NCBI GenBank assembly: GCA_016718345.1
Contig: JADKDN010000024.1
Location: 1-8,178 of the forward strand
DNA: 8,178 bases
Direction: 5' to 3'
DNA from: Flavobacterium sp.
Lineage (GTDB): Bacteria > Bacteroidota > Bacteroidia > Flavobacteriales > Flavobacteriaceae
Made by a program: the position numbers and the translations under genes. Below are positions 1-6,625 of this stretch, piece after piece; position 1 is the first letter of the stretch; each line of letters opens with the position of its first letter. The notes under the pieces are model-generated. The model did no database searches and was not told where the DNA came from. It was given only the letters and a program-made list of their open reading frames with translations.

Positions 1-2
1 AA

Positions 3-379
3 CAAGTTGGCCTTATAGATTCTATCCGGGGAGTTGGTAAGAAACAATAATACCGAGCATATTAAATTTGAATTCATAGAAGATATAAAAGCCTAAATCT
101 AGATCCTCTGTGACACTAAATATTTATAGAATTTTAACTGAGATTATCCAAAATATACAAAAACATAGTAAAGCGAGTAAGGTTTTGATTCAGTTAATAC
201 AAAACGAGTCCGAATTAACCCTGATGGTAGAAGACAACGGAAAAGGTTTCGATATTAGTAGTTCTACTCAGGGTCTAGGATTAAAAATATGTATGCCAGG
301 CCAAAAACATTGGAGGAGTGCTTAATTTTGATTCAAATAAAACGAAACTACTGTAATATTGGAGTTACCCTATGCCTAA
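3..379 (+). CDS. Sensor histidine kinase, C-terminal ATPase part (5' truncated, frameshifted)
   Basis: This is the C-terminal end of a two-component sensor kinase of the NarX/DegS (HisKA_3, HPK7) type, which would phosphorylate the response regulator encoded next. The frame-corrected protein shows the HATPase_c signatures in order: an N-box (EIIQNIQKHSKA, about 130-180), the G1 box (VEDNGKGFD, about 226-255) and the G2 box (GLGLKN, about 271-290). The end reads VILELPYA and stops at 377-379. The sensor part and the phosphorylated His lie left of the window. At least six one-base indels break the frame: an extra G in 28-31 and lost bases near 93, 110, 286, 301 and 345, mostly in homopolymers. 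The stop overlaps the regulator's ATG (372) by 8 bases, which suggests translational coupling. The family call is secure; the signal sensed is unknown. Confidence 0.85.
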
Positions 380-984
380 TTCAAAAATCTTGATAATTGA
401 TGACCACCAACTCTTTGGTTTGGGTCTGAAGGAATTAATATTAAAGCAAGGAGCTTTTTGAGGTTTTGGTCCTTTCAAAAGCATTAATGAAATCAATGTA
501 GCCATACAGACTCAGAACCCCAATCTATTATTGCTTGATATTAATCGTAGCGGTGTAAATGGACTTGATTTAGGAAAAAAAATCAAGATGGATTATCCAA
601 ACCTCAAAATAATAATACTCACCATGTATGAACATGCGGTGTTTTTAAAGCAAAGCAAAGAATACGGAATGGACGGGTATTTATTGAAGGATAGTGAACC
701 ATTGGTATTAATTAGTGGTATCAATAATGTACTAAAGGGAGAAAAAGCCTTTTTGATTATTGAAGGAGACACGGTTAATAATATAAAAGATGACTTTGCT
801 GCTAAAAATAAATTGAGCGAAAGAGAGATCGAAATATGTCACCAAATATGTAAAGGATTAAATAATCATGAAATAGCCGAAAAGTTTTTTTTAAGTTACC
901 ATACCGTAAAACCACAGAAAAATATCTACCAAAAAACTGAAAATCTCGCACGTGACAGAGTTAATTGAGGTTTTGAATGGCTAA
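372..984 (+). CDS. NarL/LuxR-family response regulator (frameshifted)
   Basis: A transcription regulator of about 204 residues, partner of the upstream kinase. The receiver domain covers residues 1-120: acidic pair D10-D11 (IIDDH), phospho-acceptor D56 in LLLLDIN, T84 (ILTMY) and K106 (YLLKD). A LuxR-type helix-turn-helix follows: LSEREIEI, then GLNNHEIAEK and LSYHTVK. The ATG at 372 overlaps the kinase stop, and the reading frame supports it. A TGA at 456-458 is explained by an extra T compensated by a lost A near 478, giving FEVLVLSKS. Further indels between about 905 and 955 scramble the recognition-helix end; corrected, the protein ends ELIEVLNG at 982-984. The usual Met-Pro two residues after D56 reads Arg-Ser (DINRSG), which may be real or a base error. 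Target genes cannot be told from the sequence; the adjoining downstream operon is one possibility. Confidence 0.88.
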
Positions 985-1123
985 CACGTGAAAAACACCC
1001 TTAAAAATACCTGATCAAAAGGGTATATGACGCCTAAAAAGTCAATCTTAAAATTTAGAATTTTGAATCATCAAATCGTAATGGTTTCACCCATACGATT
1101 ATTCAATTCTAAACATTTAAGAA
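985..1123. other. Gene-free spacer between the two-component genes and the next operon
   Basis: No reading frame here resembles a protein. A weak hairpin (ACCCTT 997-1002 with AAGGGT 1019-1024, 16-base loop) follows the regulator's stop and could be part of a terminator, but it has no T-run. The rest is filled by the long inverted repeat listed separately. I see no convincing TAnnTTTG box. Confidence 0.5.
1047..1121. repeat. Long imperfect inverted repeat ending 2 bases before an ATG
   Basis: The left arm 1047-1084 and right arm 1091-1121 are imperfect reverse complements around a 6-base loop (tttcac, 1085-1090). Matching blocks are CTTAAA/TTTAAG, TTTAGAATT/AATTCTAAA, GAAT/ATTC, AATCGTA/TACGATT and TGG/CCA, separated by small gaps of 1-5 bases, some of which may be sequencing indels. 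As RNA it would form a hairpin of about 30 pairs immediately before the ATG at 1124. As DNA it could be an extended operator. Its size and placement are seen directly; the regulatory role is inferred. Confidence 0.65.
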
Positions 1124-1804
1124 ATGGAAACCTCTCTCAAAGTAAAAACTTACCGTACGCATTACAGACTTCATTTATGGAGTCGCTCAACGCAAAGTAA
1201 AAATGCAAACATTTTGTTTGCCGACAAGCCTACAGATAAGCTTTGGAATGGCCTGGAGATAGAGCAATACATCAGGTATTTGCAGGTTCAATATCACCTG
1301 ACCCAAAGGGTACAAACTACTTTGGCTATGGCGAGTCATCCAGACACCCGTGCTTACAAAGACCTACGAGGCTTTTTGATAAACTTTGGCTACGAAGAAG
1401 AAATGCACTACAAATTGGCCGAAAAAGACCAAGGAATGGGGGAGTCAGACCGGAGAAATTCCTTTTGTAGTAGAACTTTGGTGGTCTTACCAGAGGGCAA
1501 TATTGCCGAACCAAACCGCTTGAAAGACTTGGAGCGACAGCCATATTAGAAAACATAGGAAACTTTGTTGCTCCAGTTATAAAAGAACTTTTGGCTGAGG
1601 CTGATTTATATTAACAAAAAGAACAGTTCTTCACGCAAGTGCATATGCATGGGAGTTACCCCATGGCGACCAGATTATGGATGCATTGGCCAACGAAAAT
1701 TTCTCCGAACTGCATCAGGCTCAAATATTGATGGAGCCACTAAAGCGACTTGGCTTTTACGCCAATACCATTTTGATTGGATTATTACCGGTAAACTGAT
1801 TTAA
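1124..1804 (+). CDS. Heme-oxygenase-fold protein, possible diiron oxidase (frameshifted)
   Basis: A soluble, helical protein of about 226 residues after frame correction, with no signal peptide. Visible helical segments are EIEQYIRYLQVQYHLTQRVQ (about 1255-1315, like the first helices of heme oxygenases), then a GYEEEMHYKL segment with ExxH, PFVVELWWSYQ, and ENIGNFVAPVIKELL. Near 1636-1670 the corrected frame reads VHMHGELPHGD, containing HxxxExxH. This resembles the HxxxDxxH iron-ligand motif of heme-oxygenase-like diiron oxidases such as CADD and SznF, so a diiron oxidase/oxygenase of that superfamily is my preferred reading; TenA-like or true heme oxygenase are alternatives. Frame breaks lie near 1430-1455, 1510, 1611, 1650 and 1731; the corrected C-terminus is DWIITGKLI, stop 1802-1804. 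The N-terminal 40 residues may also be out of frame. The acyltransferase gene starts 4 bases later, so they are probably cotranscribed. Substrate unknown. Confidence 0.5.
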
Positions 1805-1808
1805 GACC

Positions 1809-2388
1809 ATGATAGTAAAACTGCCAAAACCCAGCCGAGTATGAAGCCGTGAGACAATTACGCCTCAAAGTAAACTTTGAAGAACTCGGCAAAGACTATC
1901 TCTTTGATAATCAAGAAGAAATAGATGAAAACGCCACCGTCCTCTTTGTGGAAAAAGACGACCAAGTTATTGGCACTGTGAGATGTTTGTTTGTAAACTA
2001 TAGTCATGAAATAGAAGACTATTGGGGAATAGGTAGGCCTATTTCGAGGTCTAAGATTGGACTGACGGATCGCCTGGCAGTTTTACCTCAATACAGAAAC
2101 AGCCGGGCAGCGTACCTGCTGGTAACTCAAATATATAAACAAGCCTTATTAGAAGGGTCATAATTGGCACTGATGGAATGTGAACATCACCTTTTACCAT
2201 TTTACGAACATATGGGTTTCATAGCCTACAGACAAGTGATACATAGTTATGGCCTACGGAATCAATTATTTATCTATCCTTGGAATGCTGAGCATTTACT
2301 TGAGGTAAAAAGCCCATTTTTAAAGGTCTACAATAATTATCAAACGGAGGCAAAGTACTTCATAAATGCTCAAAATCAAGCAGTTTGA
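1809..2388 (+). CDS. GNAT-fold N-acyltransferase, FeeM/autoinducer-synthase-like (frameshifted)
   Basis: About 193 residues. The corrected start is MIVKLP, from the ATG at 1809, followed by EYEAVRQLRLKVNFEELG, then DENATVLFVEKDDQVIGTVR. This layout (RxLR near the start, acidic DExxA, then the GTxR strand) is that of N-acyl amino acid synthases (FeeM) and LuxI-type enzymes, which join an acyl chain from acyl-ACP or acyl-CoA to an amino compound. GNAT motif A is RLAVLPQYRNSRAAYLLV and the C-terminal motif is ECEHHLLPFYEHMGF. Indels near 1830-1843 break the N-terminus. A TAA at 2161-2163 splits the gene inside GS*LALMEC; since homology continues in the same frame on both sides, it is probably a base error of a Lys codon. 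It lies 4 bases behind the heme-oxygenase-fold gene. Acyl donor and acceptor are not predictable from sequence. Confidence 0.7.
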
Positions 2389-2399
2389 AAATTTTAAAA

Positions 2400-2415
2400 T
2401 ACCCCACATGGGGTA
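2400..2415. promoter_or_regulatory. 16-bp near-perfect palindrome upstream of the LytTR promoter
   Basis: TACCCCA and TGGGGTA flank the two bases CA. The site lies 12 bases after the acyltransferase stop and 25 bases before the TAGTTTTG box. A dimeric regulator could bind here. As an RNA hairpin its loop would be tight and there is no T-run after it, so I do not favour a terminator. LytTR proteins usually bind direct repeats, so it is not an obvious autoregulation site. Confidence 0.45.
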
Positions 2416-2440
2416 CTGAACTCCCTACCTGAAAACCTCC

Positions 2441-2448
2441 TAGTTTTG
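2441..2448 (+). promoter_or_regulatory. Bacteroidetes -7 promoter box (TAGTTTTG)
   Basis: The site is an exact match to the Bacteroidetes -7 consensus TAnnTTTG, 40 bases before the ATG at 2489, giving a leader of about 35 bases. No clear TTG -33 element is seen at the usual distance, so the promoter may depend on an activator. Confidence 0.45.
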
Positions 2449-2488
2449 ACGACTCAAAAGCCAAAAATTAATAAAAATAATATAAATC

Positions 2489-2766
2489 ATGATGCCCATA
2501 AAACTACCAAATCCCGAGACATCCTCTTTCTGAGAGGAGATATCAACTACAGAATTCCATCTGGTGGATGGGAAGAAGGTGATTTGAGTTCAACCTTGCT
2601 CCGACACCAAGAAAGGTTGGAGGGCTTTCTTAGAGTAAGTCGTAAGCACTTGGTAAATCCAGAATATATAAAACAGATAGAAAGCAACCGTGGCGTTAGG
2701 CAAGTATTGATGTTTAATGGTGAGCGGATTGCTGTTGCTCGCAGAAGAAAAATACATTTTAAATAA
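2489..2766 (+). CDS. Small LytTR-family DNA-binding regulator (frameshifted)
   Basis: A stand-alone LytTR domain of about 92 residues with no receiver domain. The corrected N-terminus from ATG 2489 is MMPIKLPNPRDILFLRGDINY, requiring one C restored near 2513. Next comes RIHLVDGKKVILSSTLL, from an extra C near 2555 compensated by a lost T near 2585. Then follow the LytTR core LEGFLRVSRKHLVNPEYIKQI (matching the usual FxRxHRSxxVN pattern) and the basic end IAVARRRK. I chose ATG 2489 over a TTG at 2446 because the latter overlaps the promoter box and its extra residues do not look like the family. Such one-domain LytTR proteins are common in Cytophagales and act as DNA-binding regulators. The obvious candidate targets are the two preceding genes or its own promoter. 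Confidence 0.8.
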
Positions 2767-2772
2767 GATTTC

Positions 2773-2818
2773 TTAAGCCAGAACTAAACCGAAAAAGTGG
2801 CTTAAAATAAAGAGTAGG
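2773..2818 (+). promoter_or_regulatory. Hairpin plus GAGTAGG upstream element, copy 1
   Basis: The 8-bp inverted repeat TTAAGCCA (2773-2780) / TGGCTTAA (2798-2805) is followed by six A-rich bases and GAGTAGG (2812-2818), 24 bases before the ATG at 2843. A TAATTTTT, close to the -7 consensus, sits 7 bases after GAGTAGG. Two other copies (3350-3391 and 7613-7651) share this layout. Confidence 0.55.
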
Positions 2819-2842
2819 ACTGGATTAATTTTTTACATAAAT

Positions 2843-3325
2843 ATGATTAAGAATATAATACTAATATGTTTTATATCCCAACTGGGTCTGGCTCAAAGTA
2901 ATTTTGGGAATAAAAAAAGTAAAATTTCATTAGGTGGTGGTGTTTCTTTCGCACCTTATAAACCCATAGCAAATCCTAAAGAGATGATTATTGATAAAGG
3001 TGGTTTTTTATCTATTAGTTATTTATATTTTGTTAAATCTAAAATTGCTTTTGGAGTAGAAGGATCAACAGATTTTTTCATACCTCAATTTGGAGACAAA
3101 TACTCATCTTTATGGCTACTGCCAAAGTTCACCTACCAAAATAATAATACTCAAAACGCCACCCCTTTTGTTTCTGTAGGTGCAGGAATCAATTATGAGT
3201 CTTTTCTTAGTCCAGCTTTCATGTTTGAAGGAGGTCTAAAAAAGAAAAACTTGAAGCTAGGCATTCAAACGCTCTATGATACCTATAACCCAATGTTTCG
3301 ATTATCCATTGCTTATCAAAGATAA
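2843..3325 (+). CDS. Small outer-membrane beta-barrel protein with signal peptide
   Basis: A 160-residue protein in one unbroken frame, unusual in this window. Residues 1-17 (MIKNIILICFISQLGLAQ) form a Sec signal peptide with cleavage expected after GLA. The mature part alternates short amphipathic strands and turns: ISLGGGVSF, GFLSISYLYF, IAFGVEGST, SSLWLLPKFTY, PFVSVGAGINY, AFMFEGGLK, LKLGIQTLY, FRLSIAYQR. That gives roughly eight strands with Gly/aromatic girdles, as in small outer-membrane barrels of Bacteroidetes. It does not carry a recognisable catalytic motif. It stands alone between two copies of the GAGTAGG element, so it is probably a single-gene unit. The barrel is inferred from pattern, and the specific role (porin-like, adhesin or structural) is unknown. 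Confidence 0.7.
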   Translation: MIKNIILICFISQLGLAQSNFGNKKSKISLGGGVSFAPYKPIANPKEMIIDKGGFLSISYLYFVKSKIAFGVEGSTDFFIPQFGDKYSSLWLLPKFTYQNNNTQNATPFVSVGAGINYESFLSPAFMFEGGLKKKNLKLGIQTLYDTYNPMFRLSIAYQR

Positions 3326-3349
3326 AACAGGGCGATCTAAAATAGCAAC

Positions 3350-3391
3350 AGCCGGACTAGCCCAAAAAACGGCTTAAAAAAAGAGAGTAGG
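3350..3391 (+). promoter_or_regulatory. Hairpin plus GAGTAGG upstream element, copy 2
   Basis: AGCCG (3350-3354) pairs with CGGCT (3370-3374), then ten A-rich bases and GAGTAGG (3385-3391) follow. The ATG of the next gene is at 3415, 23 bases after GAGTAGG, close to the 24 bases of copies 1 and 3; one base may have been lost. Confidence 0.55.
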
Positions 3392-3400
3392 GGGTACTAT

Positions 3401-3408
3401 TAATTTTG
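3401..3408 (+). promoter_or_regulatory. Bacteroidetes -7 promoter box (TAATTTTG)
   Basis: The site is an exact TAnnTTTG match ending 6 bases before the ATG at 3415. A start of transcription at the usual distance would fall at or within a few bases of the ATG, implying a leaderless or nearly leaderless mRNA. GAGTAGG begins 16 bases before this box. Confidence 0.5.
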
Positions 3409-3414
3409 CAAACA

Positions 3415-3773
3415 ATGAAAAACAAAACTATCAAAACTTAATTTTCACATTGATTTTCGTATTTTTTGTAAATCAATCAGTGCTGTTATAGAAGTTCTAC
3501 CAGAGATCCTTGATCCATGTGGAAGTTTGGAACACAAAAACAACGGTGGAAACCACTGCCAACAGAATAAATAGGAACCCATCAAACATATCTAAAGCAG
3601 ACTGCGAATTGATTAAAGCTCAAGTGAAAAAACTCAATGATCTCGCCAAAGCTTGTACTACAACTTCAGCATCAGAAAAAGCTGATTTTAATGATTTAAA
3701 TAATCGTTTCACTCAGCTTGATTGCTCAGGTTTATCATTTTTTCTTCAAAATAATGACTTATTAAATCAATGA
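3415..3773 (+). CDS. Small exported Cys-containing protein (frameshifted), unknown function
   Basis: About 119 residues after correction. From ATG 3415 the corrected reading is MKNKTIKTLIFTLIFVFF, a clear signal peptide, after restoring one T near 3440. The stretch 3480-3540 is uncertain: one frame reads EVLPEILDPCG, another reads VWNTKTTVETT, and the true protein probably joins them by an indel near 3522. From about 3540 the frame is steady: ANRINRNPSNISKADCELI, then a mostly helical segment with Cys at AKAC and LDCSG. The three or four Cys suggest disulfides outside the cytoplasm. I do not recognise the family. The TGA (3771-3773) overlaps the next ATG (3770), so the two genes are very likely translated together. 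It is the first gene of the envelope operon and follows the GAGTAGG element. Confidence 0.55.
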
Positions 3774-5154
3774 GAAAACTATTATACACATTTATATTTT
3801 TGTGCTCAACAACGCTATTTGCCCAGCGAAAAAGTATGTCTGTGATTGTTATCGATGACGAAAGACAATACATTACTGGAATGAAAGAGCAAGGAGTTGA
3901 AAGTAGATTCAAATCTAGTTTCCTAACAATATCGATTTCAACCCTTTAAATGTAGAAATTAAGTACATTGGCGAAAGGATAACCCAATATGAAGTTTCAT
4001 CGCTTTTAAGTAGAAATAAAGTTGGTAGCAAATTGTTATCTTTTTGGTGGAATCGTGGTAACGATGGTATGTTTTCTACAAAAAACTGTTGGCGAAAGGC
4101 AAGTACAATGCTTCTGATAATGATGTTAAAATAAGCCAGAACAGTAGCCGAGGCTTAACCATGGTTGAAGATGCTGGTGAACGATTAATTGAACATTCTT
4201 ATCTAACAATAATCAAAGTCAATGAAATTATAACTACCGACCGAATACTATGATCGTATAGATAAGAAAGCTGAAAAAGCCAAATCAATAGCTTCTGGGG
4301 CAGTAAAAATAATAGGAGCTCTTACAAAAACACAAAATAAAGTTTCAACAGAGAGTATTGATAACTATAAAACTCCAAGAATACTAAGGGGATATGTTGC
4401 ATATGGTCAGGTATTCACTTATAGATTTAAATACGACGAAACAGTTAAAAATGAGTTTTATGAAATGTGGCTTTATGAAAATGATAATTATGCTATAAAG
4501 AATCAAAAAATAAAGGCTTTTGAAAATCATAATTTTGAATTTGATTTTGTTTCCCAAAAAGAATTTGACTCATTTTCAGGCACACAAAAGGTAGAATTAT
4601 CTAAAAATGAAGAGTACCTGTCAGACGAGGAATTATATGATAAATTAATGAAGTATCTACCATCAGGTGCGATATATGATTCAGAACGTAAAAATAAAGA
4701 TGTATATGCTGCTCAGGAATCTGGAATATACTCAACTTCACCCCTAAGTGCAAAGGTAGGAAGTAAAGAAAATGTTTATAGAGGGGAAAGATTTTTTGTT
4801 TATGAGAGAATTCAAACCAAATCTGGAAGTACTAAAGAAAGTTATGTAGGAGCCATTAGAGCGAAGTCTAGTAACTATAATGAAGATGCAGAAACAGGAA
4901 ATAGTGGAACAACTAGATTTCGAAAATTCATGGCTTTAAAACTCTTCAGCCAGGCATGCTTATCAAAAAAGAAACTTGATAGAGACTTTTCCATAACTCT
5001 TTCAAAAAATCTTTTAAATCTTCCAACTTACTATCAAGAAAACGAAAAGGAACTAAAGTTAGAGGATAATTCAGGTAATGTAATTAAATGGACAGAATTG
5101 TCTGATTCGTTTTTAAAAGCGAGGATTAGTTTTGGAGTTAAAGTAAGTTTCTAA
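3770..5154 (+). CDS. Exported 461-residue envelope protein, Bacteroidetes family (frameshifted)
   Basis: From ATG 3770 the protein starts MRKLLYTFIFLCSTTLFAQ, a signal peptide with cleavage after LFA or FAQ. Corrected frames then run FNPLNVEIKYIGERITQYEV, LTMVEDAGERLIEHSYLTII, a Lys-rich helix and GYVAYGQVFTYRFKYDE. From 4465 it is nearly continuous to the stop. Towards the end, KENVYRGERFFVYER, ESYVGAIRAK and, after two compensating indels near 4925 and 4970, FRKIHGFKTLQPGMLI form a pattern (VxDRFxVYE, VGxxRA, QPGML) that I associate with Bacteroidetes outer-membrane proteins having FlgT-like C-terminal domains. The final residue is Phe (VSF), typical of outer-membrane beta-barrel strands. 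Frame breaks lie near 3922, 4083, 4245, 4925 and 4970. The domain comparison is from memory and tentative. Position in the operon suggests an envelope complex with the following lipoprotein and DUF6175 protein. Confidence 0.6.
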
Positions 5155-5172
5155 AATATAAAAATACTAAAT

Positions 5173-5634
5173 ATGAGATATCTAATTTATTGTGTAATAA
5201 CATATTAATTTTTTCTTGTTCCCGGAGAACAGTTTATCAATCTACCGGAAATTGAATGCCTTGGGTCCGCCGCTAATGATGGCTCTATCCAGTTAAAAAT
5301 TTGGTCTTATGGAATGAGTCAATTTGAAGCCATCAATACAGCAAAATTGAAAGCAGTTGATGCCATTTTGTTTAAAGGTATTTCTATGGGAAATGCAGGT
5401 TGCCCGTCAAATCCTATCATCAACGACGTTACTTTGAAAGTAAGAGAGAAGGCCTTTTTTAATAATTTCTTTGAGAAAAATGGTGCCTATAATCAATTTG
5501 TTACGCTAAGTGGCGATGGCTCAATTCAACCCAATGATCGTGTTAAAGTTGCTGGAAAAATGAAAATTGGCGTCTATGTTGTCGTTAACCACAGAGGGTT
5601 AAAGGCGTACATGGAAAAAAATGGGACATGCTAA
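5173..5634 (+). CDS. Lipoprotein, LPP20/FlgT_N-like alpha/beta domain (frameshifted near its signal)
   Basis: About 153 residues. With one A restored near 5210 the start reads MRYLIYCVITILIFSC, a type II signal peptide with a lipobox ending at Cys16, so the protein should be membrane-anchored. An indel near 5252 joins this to ECLGSAANDGSIQLKIWSYG, then the frame is unbroken to the TAA at 5632-5634. The body has the layout AINTAKLKAVDAILFKG (helix), GCPSN, EKAFFNNFFEKNGAYNQFV, then KIGVYVVVNHRGLKAYMEK. A helix rich in Ala with AV, followed by a strand and a final V-V-V strand plus helix, resembles the small envelope domains of LPP20/FlgT-N type; this is inference. It starts 18 bases after the preceding stop and ends 36 bases before the DUF6175 gene, consistent with one operon. 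Confidence 0.65.
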
Positions 5635-5670
5635 AAAAATTAACTACTGGATTTTAAACTCAAATTGACT

Positions 5671-6612
5671 ATGAAAAAAATACGTTTATTCTTTTGGTGT
5701 TTCTTTTACCATTTTCTGCATTTCACAGAAACCCAAAAAGCCAACATTAATGATAAAACCAAGTGAAATTTATTGCAACAAAAAGGTTTTAAGACCCAAA
5801 TTGATACTGACAATGGTCGTAATATGGTTCCAGATTATAGAGTCGCTTTTCAAGAAGATCGAGAACTTAGACTGATTGTATCTTTGATTAATACCCATAT
5901 GCAAAAGAGGGTTTCCCTCTAAAAGATATGGAGAATGTTATGAAAGGTAATATCGAAAATGATGTTGAATTAAGTTTAGTAACAGGCAAAAGCAAATCTC
6001 CAATATTTGAAGCTCCAATTGATAAATACAAAGAGCTGCAAAAAGTGATATAATCCTAGACCTTGATTTCTACATTAAAATAACGGTCCTCGATCAAATC
6101 TTATAATCACCTTAAAAGGATTAGACGCTTACACTAATAAGCAAATTGCTGGGGTAGAAATTGTAGGTGAAAGTTCCATTAATCTAACTTTAGAATCCCT
6201 CTTAAAAGAGAATAACTACTCAATGATGACAGATTTTTGCCAAACACTTCAAGCACATTTTGACGATATGTTTGTAAATGGCAGAGAAGTTGTTTTAAGG
6301 TTTTATAGAACAGACAATGCATCTGTTGATTTTGAAGAGGAGTATGAAGACAAAGAATTGAATGAGATAATTGATGATTGGCTTGCCAAAGAACGTTCAA
6401 GGTAGAATACTTATTATTAGCGATATGACAGAGAGTCAAATTTTTGTTGAACAAGCTAGAATTCCTATGTTAGATGAAAACCAAAAGCACAAGATGCTAG
6501 ATCTTTCATGCAAATTTTAGAAAAAGTTAAACAAACCGCCATACAAAATCTAAATCCAAAGGTCTATACAAAGGGACTTGGGGAGGCATGGATTGTAATT
6601 GATGATAAATAA
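5671..6612 (+). CDS. DUF6175-family exported protein (frameshifted)
   Basis: About 313 residues when corrected, close to what I recall for the family. The signal peptide reads MKKIRLFFLVFLLPFSAFSQ (T restored near 5694 and 5722), then KPKKPTLMIKPSEIYC. Central blocks are RNMVPDYRVAFQED, IVSLINTHMQKEGFPLKD, and ITLKGLDAYTNKQIAGVE, the last being the family's most recognisable segment, followed by TLQAHFDDMFVNGREVVLR and NEIIDDWLAKE. The end contains FVEQARIPMLDENQKAQDAR and VYTKGLGEAWIVIDDK. Frame breaks lie near 5694, 5722, 5790, 5906, 6048, 6088, 6394 and 6490; each restores a continuous match. No function is known for the family to my knowledge. The signal peptide and lipoprotein neighbours place it in the periplasm or at the outer membrane. 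The next gene begins 13 bases after its stop. The DUF number is from memory, without a search. Confidence 0.7.
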
Positions 6613-6625
6613 ACATTAATCTAGT

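Noticed and set aside
456..480. Programmed ribosomal frameshifting in the response regulator and other genes
   Set aside because: Breaks occur in almost every gene at ordinary homopolymers, without slippery heptamers followed by consistent structures; sequencing error explains all of them.
997..1024. Rho-independent terminator after the response regulator
   Set aside because: The stem has only 6 pairs with a 16-base loop and no T-run follows, so I do not call a terminator.
1243..1470. Open frame in the second + frame within the heme-oxygenase-fold gene
   Set aside because: The translated residues show no family pattern, while the overlapping frame has the helix motifs.
2161..2163. In-frame TAA dividing the acyltransferase into two genes
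   Set aside because: Both halves share the same frame and together make one GNAT domain (motif A before, FYExxGF motif after); a base error or point nonsense mutation in one gene is simpler than two genes.
2446..2488. TTG start for a longer LytTR protein
   Set aside because: It lies inside the TAGTTTTG box and the added residues are low-complexity Lys/Asn; the ATG at 2489 gives a family-like N-terminus after one base is restored.
3709..3912. Minus-strand open frames (also at 1326-1556, 6179-6454, 6527-6790, 7114-7302 and 7292-7474)
   Set aside because: They lie opposite well-supported + strand proteins, have no signal peptide or motif I recognise, and look like shadow frames.
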